DNA of 8,158 nucleotides from CAZTKP01 sp964614215 (GTDB taxonomy: Bacteria > UBP6 > UBA1177), in assembly GCA_964614215.1 (NCBI GenBank), contig CAZTKP010000118.1:1-8158 (forward strand). Reading direction: 5' to 3'. Within the stretch, counting starts at the first letter, position 1. The number at the start of each line of letters is the position of its first letter. Position numbers and translations under genes: made by a program. The notes below the pieces were generated by a model that made no database searches, was not told the DNA's origin, and saw only the letters and a program-made list of their open reading frames with translations. Of this stretch, positions 1 through 6,133 are shown piece after piece.

Positions 1-1499
1 CTGACACAGATCACGTTATATTCATTTCCATCCCAGTTGTATGCCACAGAGGCGTTACTGAATCTTATGAACCAGTATGAATCAGCTTTATCGGGAACTT
101 CAGAAGATGACCAGAACCTGCCGTTAGCATCTCCGGTATAATCCCAGACATCGGCTGCAAGATAAAGCCCCTGAGGTCCAGATCCGGCACTGTTGGTACA
201 TCCGTCACAGTTATCGTTACTGCATGTGGAGTCTGTGCAGACTGACGTTACGCCGCATGTTTCAGAGTCATCACCTGTAACTGTATCAATACCTGTTCCA
301 ACCTTATCGCACCCGCTTACAATCGAACGGAGCTGAGAAATATCGGGAAGCTGCCAGTCAGTAAAGCCGGCTCTATTTGAAGTGCTGCAGGCAGATAAAG
401 CTTCAGATTGAGTACGATCCTGTACGTTAGACCTAAACCACATCAATCCCAAAACTGTATCAACAACCACATCTGTACCGTAAACATAATCTCCGGACGT
501 TGATCCTTCTGCACAGTTAAGAGTCGAATCACAGTACTCAGCACTGCCGCAACTACCGCAATTCATTGACATTTCATTTTCACCAAAGGGAAGGATCGTT
601 TCTTCTCCGCACTCTTTATCCTGGCATGCGATCTGACACTGATTATCAGTATCACAGTAGTTCATCCCTTCACCGCAGCTGCCGCATTCAAAAGTTTTAT
701 CCGTTTCATCTGCAAGTTTAACAGTATCCGAACCGCACTCCTTGTTTTTACATGCCACATTACACTCATAGTATTCATCACAGTAGTTCAAACCGTCACC
801 ACAGCTGCCGCATTCAAAAGTCTCTTCGGAATTGTCATCAAGCCTCACCGTATCCGTGCCGCAGTCTTTATCTATGCACGCCACATCACATTCATTGCTT
901 AAATTACAGTAGGCAAGGTCACCTTCACACTCACCGCATTCTATATAATCACTATTTTCACCACCATAAGTAAACACTTTTAAAGATCCGCATTTACCGA
1001 TGCATTCGGACGACTTCAGTTCGCATTTCTGGCCCAGGCTACAGTATTCCTCTTCACTGCAAGTGCCGCAATCGATCTCAATAATGTTCGAATCTATATC
1101 CGTGTAATTAACTTTTCCGCAGTTCCTGACACCGCAGATGTCATCATCTGAAATACAGATGTTGTTCGTTCCGCACTGCTCTTTGTCCCCGCATGTCCCG
1201 CAGTCGACATTTTCATTTCCTGCCCAGGTTTCCACAGTCATCGTTCCGCAGTTATAATGCTCACAGCTAGACTCACACTTCTGTTCCTTATTGCAGTATT
1301 CACCTTCTTCACAGACTCCGCAAAGCATCATGTGTCCTTCAAATTCGACTTTACCGCATTGAGCTTTTCCGCATGCTTCATCCAGTTTTTCCTGATCAAC
1401 CTGAGGATCATACATATTGACCCATTGAGGTGTATCGCTATCATCTTCACAAGAAAGGACAAAGATCATCAGAAATATAAACAGCAATATTCTTTTCAT
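1..1499 (-). CDS. Lipoprotein with seven six-Cys modules and a C-terminal DUF1566 (Lcl_C) domain; 3' end outside the window
   Basis: The reading frame is open from the ATG at 1499 to the window edge (499 complete codons). The last residues read N-V-I-C-V followed by AG, which fits an Arg and resembles the usual C-V-R ending of DUF1566 proteins, so little is probably missing. Residues 1-17 are a lipoprotein signal with lipobox L-S-C (Cys17). Residues 43-329 hold seven tandem modules of about 42 aa, most with the spacing C-x(3-4)-CG-x(n)-CG-x-C-x(5-6)-C-x(5-6)-C. Residues about 340-499 match DUF1566: G-L-M-W-F at 351-355, D-W-Q-L-P, and F-W-S-S-S around Trp463. DUF1566 occurs in many secreted or surface proteins and its function is unknown. 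The modules are probably disulfide-bonded and extracytoplasmic (inference). The start is supported by GGGAGG five bases upstream. It is likely cotranscribed with the gene ending at 1511. Confidence 0.85.
   Translation of the reverse strand, partial: MKRILLFIFLMIFVLSCEDDSDTPQWVNMYDPQVDQEKLDEACGKAQCGKVEFEGHMMLCGVCEEGEYCNKEQKCESSCEHYNCGTMTVETWAGNENVDCGTCGDKEQCGTNNICISDDDICGVRNCGKVNYTDIDSNIIEIDCGTCSEEEYCSLGQKCELKSSECIGKCGSLKVFTYGGENSDYIECGECEGDLAYCNLSNECDVACIDKDCGTDTVRLDDNSEETFECGSCGDGLNYCDEYYECNVACKNKECGSDTVKLADETDKTFECGSCGEGMNYCDTDNQCQIACQDKECGEETILPFGENEMSMNCGSCGSAEYCDSTLNCAEGSTSGDYVYGTDVVVDTVLGLMWFRSNVQDRTQSEALSACSTSNRAGFTDWQLPDISQLRSIVSGCDKVGTGIDTVTGDDSETCGVTSVCTDSTCSNDNCDGCTNSAGSGPQGLYLAADVWDYTGDANGRFWSSSEVPDKADSYWFIRFSNASVAYNWDGNEYNVICV
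513..1373 (-). repeat. Seven tandem Cys-module repeats, three in exact 126-bp register
   Basis: These repeats encode residues 43-329 of the DUF1566 lipoprotein. Module starts fall at residues 43, 79, 122, 166, 208, 250 and 292. Three neighbouring copies are each exactly 126 bp: 627-752, 753-878 and 879-1004. The word CAGTAG recurs at 655, 781 and 907. The copies at 627-752 and 753-878 are the most alike, sharing the peptide T-F-E-C-G-S-C-G, and look like the most recent duplication. The outer modules vary in length (36-44 aa) and have diverged. Confidence 0.85.
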
Positions 1500-1504
1500 C
1501 TTTC

Positions 1505-1510
1505 CCTCCC
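1505..1510 (-). promoter_or_regulatory. Ribosome binding site of the DUF1566 lipoprotein gene
   Basis: GGGAGG on the minus strand ends five bases before the ATG at 1499 and directly follows the TAG stop (1511-1513) of the upstream gene. This tight join supports cotranscription and the chosen start. Confidence 0.7.
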
Positions 1511-2548
1511 CTAATAATTAACAGACATAACAGCCATCCTTGAAAAAGGATCGATCTGAAAAGATATCTTATACTTTCTTTTGACCGTTTTTTCTGCTTT
1601 GGATGTTATACTGCCGGTAATAATGGAAGTGAAAAGGAACCCCACCCCTGTTCCGAGAAATACTCCGCCAAGGATCCGTGACACCTTCTCCTGATCACGG
1701 AGATCCTCCGTTTCAGCTCTGTATTTGACAGCATCATTTTCATTTACGGCATCGAGATAACTGCTGTAACTGCTCTGCCACTCATCTTTTTTCTTATCTG
1801 AATATATCAGAAGTCCTATTCCCGTAGCCGAAAGAGCAAGTCCTGATGCAAGAAAGGTCCATGTCGCCGCCATTCTTCCCTTCCGTGCTGCTTTCAGCTC
1901 TTTTTTATATGCCATCTGCAGTTCCTTTATTTTTTTCTGTCTTGCAAGCTCTTTTTCCCTTTCCTTTTTTTTCTGCAATTCCAGGGCTTTTCTCTTTTTT
2001 TCTTCCTCTATCTTTTTTTTCTCAGCCGCTCTCTGACGTTCAAGTTCCTTCTGCTTTTTTATCTCTGCAGCACTTTTCACAGTAATTTCGTCCACAACCT
2101 TCTTTACAGCATCAAGTATGCCTTTCTCTGTTCCGTCAAACTCAAAACTTGCCGCTTTTGTGACAGCTTCCTTTGCAAGATCCACCAGCTCGATCCCCAG
2201 AGAAAAGGTTCCGCCCAGTTCAGTAACAGTTGATCTAAGGATAGTATCGGCGCTTAAAGCCTGTCCCAGAGGTATCTGACATTTGTTGTCGTAACACTTC
2301 TGGTAAGACTCCCTTTTCTTTTCTTTTATCATCTCCTTCAGTACTTTCTGCTGTCTTGTCGCATCTATGACAATGAACTGTCCTGAAGAACTTAGATGGG
2401 TTCTAAGAAGTGTAGTGGCTGCACTTTTCACTTTATCTGTCAGCTTACCGGACTGATCATCGATTGACATGACCGCAAGTTTAGGTTTAGCTGAAACCAG
2501 GAAAAATGAGAAGAAGATAAAAAGAGCAGCTAAGATCTTTTTTTTCAT
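1511..2548 (-). CDS. Exported CsgG/TolB-N-like protein with Lys/Glu coiled coil and two membrane segments
   Basis: This 345-aa protein has a clear Sec signal (residues 1-20, likely cleaved after V-S-A). Residues 21-155 resemble the alpha/beta domain of the CsgG, FlgO and TolB N-terminal group: K-L-A-V-M-S-I-D-D, a helix with T-L-L-R, then F-I-V-I-D, and a later A-D-T-I-L-R-S strand. A Cys pair (C85, C90, in C-Y-D-N-K-C) lies between them and may form a disulfide. Residues 156-223 are an almost uninterrupted Lys/Glu/Arg-rich coiled coil. Residues 227-249 and about 291-313 are hydrophobic, Gly-rich membrane segments flanking a charged 40-residue stretch, and a short beta-like tail ends the protein. 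No lipobox is present. The role is unknown; related domains act in outer-membrane assembly or secretion. It is the first gene of a likely two-gene operon with the DUF1566 lipoprotein. GAGGTG four bases upstream supports the start. Confidence 0.8.
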   Translation of the reverse strand: MKKKILAALFIFFSFFLVSAKPKLAVMSIDDQSGKLTDKVKSAATTLLRTHLSSSGQFIVIDATRQQKVLKEMIKEKKRESYQKCYDNKCQIPLGQALSADTILRSTVTELGGTFSLGIELVDLAKEAVTKAASFEFDGTEKGILDAVKKVVDEITVKSAAEIKKQKELERQRAAEKKKIEEEKKRKALELQKKKEREKELARQKKIKELQMAYKKELKAARKGRMAATWTFLASGLALSATGIGLLIYSDKKKDEWQSSYSSYLDAVNENDAVKYRAETEDLRDQEKVSRILGGVFLGTGVGFLFTSIITGSITSKAEKTVKRKYKISFQIDPFSRMAVMSVNY

Positions 2549-2559
2549 TTAGCACCTCA

Positions 2560-2584
2560 AATTCTTAATCGGCAAAAAAGAATT
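2560..2584 (-). promoter_or_regulatory. Inverted repeat in the leader of the CsgG-like gene
   Basis: AATTCTT (2560-2566) and AAGAATT (2578-2584) are perfect 7-bp arms around an 11-nt loop. The repeat lies two bases upstream of the Shine-Dalgarno at 2553-2558. It could be a DNA operator or a weak RNA hairpin near the ribosome site, or chance in an AT-rich region. Confidence 0.25.
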
Positions 2585-2620
2585 AAAAAAAATTAAATAA
2601 AAACTGCGCGTTTAGTGTAC

Positions 2621-2626
2621 TATAAT
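2621..2626 (+). promoter_or_regulatory. Candidate -10 box of the vWA gene
   Basis: TATAAT is a perfect sigma-70-type -10 hexamer about 39 bases before the ATG at 2665. The sequence 17 bp upstream of it (TAAAAA, 2598-2603) matches only three of six -35 positions, so the promoter would be weak or need an activator. A start near 2633 leaves a leader of about 32 nt with the Shine-Dalgarno inside it. Confidence 0.45.
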
Positions 2627-2651
2627 GAACGAGTTTATTAAATTTTTTTAT

Positions 2652-2656
2652 GGAGA
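2652..2656 (+). promoter_or_regulatory. Ribosome binding site deciding the vWA gene start
   Basis: GGAGA lies eight bases before the ATG at 2665. An earlier in-frame ATG at 2650 overlaps this motif and has only a run of T before it. Start at 2665 therefore fits better, and it also puts the signal peptide at the N-terminus. Confidence 0.7.
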
Positions 2657-2664
2657 ATACTGCC

Positions 2665-4539
2665 ATGAGTAAAAAAATCCATTTAGTTGTTATTGTTATG
2701 GCAACAATTTTTATGGGGATTTCCTGTGGTGATGATGTTGCATTTAATAATGGCAATGTTGACACCTCTACTGTTAATGACGATGGCGAAACTAGCGACG
2801 ATTCCGGAAATACCGGAAACACAGGAAATACAGGTGATACCGGAAATACGGGAAATACCGGGAATGACAATGGAGAAGTAAGTGACCATGACACTGGAAA
2901 TACAGGAAACACTGGAAATACAGGAAACACTGGAGATACTGGAAATACAGGCGACACTGGAGATACAGGAAATACAGGAGATACTGTCAGTGACAGTGAC
3001 TACATAGGTCCCGATGAAACCTCCGATGAAACTTCTGACAATGATCCGACAGATAACGAGGTCAGTGACCTTGAACTCACAGACGATTTTGTCGAAGATA
3101 TCGTTATTCCGGACGAAGATGAGGAAATTCCTGACGAGGACGTAGTGGAACCTCAGATCGGCGACTTAATAGAAAATCCGTTTATCGAGACTGCAGAAGA
3201 CCCCGTTTCAACTTTCTCCGCTCCTCACAGCACTGCAACATATACAATAGTAAGAAACTACATTATGGAAAGGCACAGGATGCCTGACAAGAACGACATC
3301 AGAATTGAGGAAATGGTAAACTACTTTGATTATAACTTTCCGGAACCGGAAGACGGTGAACCTTTTTCCTATACGATGGAAATGGGAACAAGCCCATGGA
3401 CAACCGGACGTGACCTTGTGATGATAAAAATAAAGGGACAGGAAATTGACGAAACTCATAACACCAACAAGAATCTTGTACTGCTTGTAGATGTTTCAGG
3501 ATCAATGAGTGAAGAAAACAAGCTTCCTCTGATCAAGGATTCTTTTAAAAAACTGATCGACGGACTTACAGAAAATGACAAAGTCGCCATTGTTTCCTAT
3601 GCGGCTACGGCTCAGGTGGTCCTGCCTTCCACTCCTGTCAGCGAAATTAATATAAATACTATAAAGGCAAAGATCAACAGCCTGTATGCCAATGGAAGTA
3701 CAGATGTCGGCAACGGTCTTGAGCTTGCATATCAGGAGGCCAACGAAGGATTTATAGAAAGCGGGATCAATCGTGTTATTCTCGCTACCGATGGAGACTT
3801 TAACACAGGCTTGACTTCACAGAACGAAATGCTTCAGTACATTGCCACCCAGAGACAGAATAATGATATCTATATGACTGTTCTGGGTTTCGGAATAACG
3901 GACTACGATGACAATATTATGCAGATAATCGCCGATAACGGTGACGGAAACTATTATTATGTTGATAATGAAAAGGAATCCTATCGCATCTTTGTACAGA
4001 AACTTCAGTCGACACTTTTCACAATAGCAAAAGACCTTAAGATCCAGGTCGAGTTTAACCCGTCAATAGTCGAAAGGTACCGTCTTATAGGTTACGAGAC
4101 CCGTGTAATGGAAGACAGCGGTTTCGGCAACGATGCCAAGGATGGCGGAGAAATAGGCGCAGGGCATTATGTTACTGCCTTCTACGAAATAGAGAAAGTT
4201 CCTGAGGGCATTGTTGCGGCACCGATACTTGCAGATATAATTTTTGAGGAAAATGAAGCTCTTGAGCTCAGGATCAGATACAAGGAACTCGGGGATGATT
4301 ACAGTCACTATCTCAGCAAACGTCTTGTTAACGAGAATAGTGATCCGGTTTCTGAAGATATGGGCTTTGCAACAGCTGTCGTTGAGTACGCAATGCTTCT
4401 TAGACGGTCAGCTTACAGAGAAAATTCCAGTTATGATCATGTTATTCAGCAGGCCACAACTTATCTGGGCCTTGATGACTGGGGACTCCGCCAGGAATTC
4501 ATAGATATGGTGACAGAAACAAAACTGGTCGACGACTAA
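2665..4539 (+). CDS. YfbK-type von Willebrand factor A domain lipoprotein with acidic (N/D)TG-repeat linker
   Basis: This 624-aa protein starts with a lipoprotein signal (M-S-K-K then hydrophobic, ending G-I-S-C at Cys21; Gly at -3 is slightly unusual). Residues 22-169 are a low-complexity acidic linker containing two blocks of G-(N/D)-T triplets. From E-N-P-F at 170 the protein follows the YfbK family in order: the N-terminal vWF_A domain (about 170-255, with R-I-E-E-M-V-N-Y-F), the vWA domain (about 270-445), and a C-terminal DUF3520-like part (about 455-622). The metal-ion-dependent adhesion site looks complete: D276-x-S278-x-S280, T346 and D376. The family motifs A-T-D-G-D-F-N and I-Q-V-E-F-N-P are present. 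YfbK function is not established; vWA domains bind protein partners through a divalent metal. The linker probably holds the domain away from the membrane (inference). It stands alone, divergent from the CsgG-like gene. Confidence 0.92.
   Translation: MSKKIHLVVIVMATIFMGISCGDDVAFNNGNVDTSTVNDDGETSDDSGNTGNTGNTGDTGNTGNTGNDNGEVSDHDTGNTGNTGNTGNTGDTGNTGDTGDTGNTGDTVSDSDYIGPDETSDETSDNDPTDNEVSDLELTDDFVEDIVIPDEDEEIPDEDVVEPQIGDLIENPFIETAEDPVSTFSAPHSTATYTIVRNYIMERHRMPDKNDIRIEEMVNYFDYNFPEPEDGEPFSYTMEMGTSPWTTGRDLVMIKIKGQEIDETHNTNKNLVLLVDVSGSMSEENKLPLIKDSFKKLIDGLTENDKVAIVSYAATAQVVLPSTPVSEININTIKAKINSLYANGSTDVGNGLELAYQEANEGFIESGINRVILATDGDFNTGLTSQNEMLQYIATQRQNNDIYMTVLGFGITDYDDNIMQIIADNGDGNYYYVDNEKESYRIFVQKLQSTLFTIAKDLKIQVEFNPSIVERYRLIGYETRVMEDSGFGNDAKDGGEIGAGHYVTAFYEIEKVPEGIVAAPILADIIFEENEALELRIRYKELGDDYSHYLSKRLVNENSDPVSEDMGFATAVVEYAMLLRRSAYRENSSYDHVIQQATTYLGLDDWGLRQEFIDMVTETKLVDD
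2806..2985 (+). repeat. Two blocks of 9-bp tandem repeats (consensus GGAAATACA)
   Basis: Seven 9-mers run from 2806 to 2868 and ten from 2896 to 2985, separated by 27 bp of non-repeat sequence. Variants include GGAAACACT, GGAGATACT, GGTGATACC and GGCGACACT. Each unit encodes Gly-Asn-Thr or Gly-Asp-Thr. The 9-bp unit keeps the frame when copies are gained or lost. Many third-base changes between units suggest the protein sequence is under selection or that the array is not recent. Confidence 0.9.
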
Positions 4540-4543
4540 TCGT

Positions 4544-6115
4544 TCAGGACTTCTCAACTCCTCTTAGGAATCTGCCGAAAATTATCATTCCTATAGGCGA
4601 TATCGCAGCGATGCATCCAACCCAGATCCAGATCATATAGTGATTTGAGATATCCCCCACTACGAGAGATTTAACTCCTTCGCTGTTGACAACTTCTTCT
4701 GCCGGAGCATAGACCGCAAGAAGTTTACCGGACATAAACCCGACCAGAGGCTGAGAAATAAATTTGGGAAGAAGCGACAGACTCAGATAACTTCCCTCCT
4801 GACCTTTTGGAGCTATTTTAGCAGTGTACTCCATAAGTCTTGGAGACCATATGGCCTCTCCTATTGTAAAAAATATAACAAAGAAACACAGAGCAAGATA
4901 AACGGATAACGTTGAAACAGCAGTTCCCTCAGGAACAGCAAGCCACTCCTGCCAGATAAGTCTTCCGAAAACAGAGTCGGCGATCGGCTCATAGAACGAA
5001 TCGGGAAGAACAACGAAAAATACCGATGCAGCTGAAATAAGTGACCCGATAGTTATCATCTTGTATGCACTCCATTTTCTTGTAAGCCAGGCAATGAGAG
5101 GCACAAAGAAAACTATTATTGCAGGATTCAACACTCCGTAAATATTACCTATTTTAGCACCCTGGCCAAGAACTCTGATGCCATATTTGGGAAAAGTATA
5201 GTGAAAATGATAGAAAACGTAGTTAACCCCGAGCAGAATCCCCAGAAGGGTCATAAACTTCCAGAAAGCAGGCTGCTTTGCAACGTTCATGAATATCTTT
5301 GCGGCATCTTTGAAAGAACTCTGTACCGTTCTTATCAACACAGGAAGGAAAGAACCCTGCGATCTTTCTTTTTTCGGAAGTATATCCAGTTTCCCTTCGT
5401 CATTAAGATCTATTCCGTCCCTCATTATCATTATAAAGAACATTCCGGGAAAACTTATAAGGAATGCCGCAAAAAGAATGAATCTGTATGTCGAGACCTC
5501 TCCAAGCATGGGGATCATAACGTTTCCATACTCGCCGAAAGCTGTTCTTATCCAGTCAAAGATCAGACCGCCAAAGGCAAAACCTACGTTCATAAGCGTA
5601 TAGAACATTGCAAATCCGAGTGCGGAAGTATCTGATTTTGTGTATCTTTTGAGCGCAACTGAAATTACAGGGCTCAAAAATGCCACTGAAACTGCCTGAG
5701 GAACAAATCCAAGTATAGTAACGACCCAGAAGTTAGTGGAAACGAACAGAAACAGTCTTGAAACTATCGCAAGAACAGTCCCTATAACAAGAACTTTTTT
5801 CACGCCTACTGCATCAACCAGGGACCCTACCCCGAAGATTAGAAGAGTATAGCTCAGATTCCAGTAGCCCATGTAGTTGCCGGCCTGCACATCACTAAGT
5901 CCTACATCACTGGAGAGCCAGAGTGTCAGAGTCATAAGCATAATAGAATATGCAGTAAATTCAGTTACTTGTGAAATTGAGATAAACCAGATCTCTCTGG
6001 GAGATGTTTTTAGTCCGATAGCATATTTTGCAACGATATAGACAAAATATATCGCCGCCAGTACTGCAGCTGCATAAATATAGTTCTGCATCCAGTCAAG
6101 TGAGATGTAGTCCAT
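4544..6115 (-). CDS. Major facilitator superfamily transporter, POT/PTR2-like
   Basis: This 523-aa polytopic inner-membrane protein has one helix (about 12-34) ahead of the normal first helix (about 42-66), so it may exceed 12 segments. The MFS motif A is clear between helices 2 and 3: G97-S-L-V-D101-A-V-G104-V-K-K. Several parts resemble proton-dependent oligopeptide transporters: E52-F-T-A-Y at the place of the POT E-x-x-E-R-F-x-Y-Y signature (only partly kept), M-F-Y-T-L-M-N-V-G in the middle, and G-E-A-I-W-S-P-R with a following A-P-K-G near helices 10-11. The POT signature Arg and one Glu are missing, so the substrate is uncertain (peptide, amino acid or other). A charged loop of about 50 residues splits the two halves. 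AGGAG (6122-6126) six bases upstream supports the start. It follows the EGF/IgGFc lipoprotein gene by 18 bp and is likely cotranscribed with it. Confidence 0.85.
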   Translation of the reverse strand: MDYISLDWMQNYIYAAAVLAAIYFVYIVAKYAIGLKTSPREIWFISISQVTEFTAYSIMLMTLTLWLSSDVGLSDVQAGNYMGYWNLSYTLLIFGVGSLVDAVGVKKVLVIGTVLAIVSRLFLFVSTNFWVVTILGFVPQAVSVAFLSPVISVALKRYTKSDTSALGFAMFYTLMNVGFAFGGLIFDWIRTAFGEYGNVMIPMLGEVSTYRFILFAAFLISFPGMFFIMIMRDGIDLNDEGKLDILPKKERSQGSFLPVLIRTVQSSFKDAAKIFMNVAKQPAFWKFMTLLGILLGVNYVFYHFHYTFPKYGIRVLGQGAKIGNIYGVLNPAIIVFFVPLIAWLTRKWSAYKMITIGSLISAASVFFVVLPDSFYEPIADSVFGRLIWQEWLAVPEGTAVSTLSVYLALCFFVIFFTIGEAIWSPRLMEYTAKIAPKGQEGSYLSLSLLPKFISQPLVGFMSGKLLAVYAPAEEVVNSEGVKSLVVGDISNHYMIWIWVGCIAAISPIGMIIFGRFLRGVEKS

Positions 6116-6121
6116 GCTGTT

Positions 6122-6126
6122 CTCCT
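6122..6126 (-). promoter_or_regulatory. Ribosome binding site of the MFS gene
   Basis: AGGAG on the minus strand lies six bases before the ATG at 6115 and eight bases past the TAA stop (6134-6136) of the upstream gene. No promoter fits in the 18-bp gap, so translation from a shared message is expected. Confidence 0.7.
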
Positions 6127-6133
6127 GCCTTAT

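Larger units (their letters stand above)
2549..2664. promoter_or_regulatory. AT-rich divergent intergenic region
   Basis: This gap must hold the start signals for both the minus-strand CsgG-like gene and the plus-strand vWA gene. Visible elements are the minus-strand Shine-Dalgarno GAGGTG (2553-2558), an inverted repeat at 2560-2584, A/T runs at 2585-2603, a plus-strand TATAAT at 2621-2626, and the plus-strand GGAGA at 2652-2656. I could not settle on a convincing minus-strand -35/-10 pair. Confidence 0.55.

Noticed and set aside
752..973. Plus-strand open frame rich in His, Cys and Ser
   Set aside because: It lies antisense to the Cys-module array, has biased shadow composition, and has no ribosome site. 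The minus-strand frame explains the region.
2583..2957. Minus-strand open frame with a striking P-V-F-P-V-F repeat
   Set aside because: It is the reverse complement of the (N/D)TG nonamers in the vWA gene. The repeat follows from the other strand and the start region lacks a ribosome site.
2806..2985. Possible CRISPR array or non-coding repeat
   Set aside because: The units are 9 bp, directly adjacent without spacers, in frame, and encode G-(N/D)-T within a clear gene.
4565..4593. Possible terminator hairpin TAGGAAT/ATTCCTA
   Set aside because: It lies inside the MFS coding region with a 15-nt loop and no T-run.
5201..5635. Plus-strand 144-codon open frame inside the MFS gene
   Set aside because: It is antisense to a well-supported transporter and has no ribosome site or recognisable domain.
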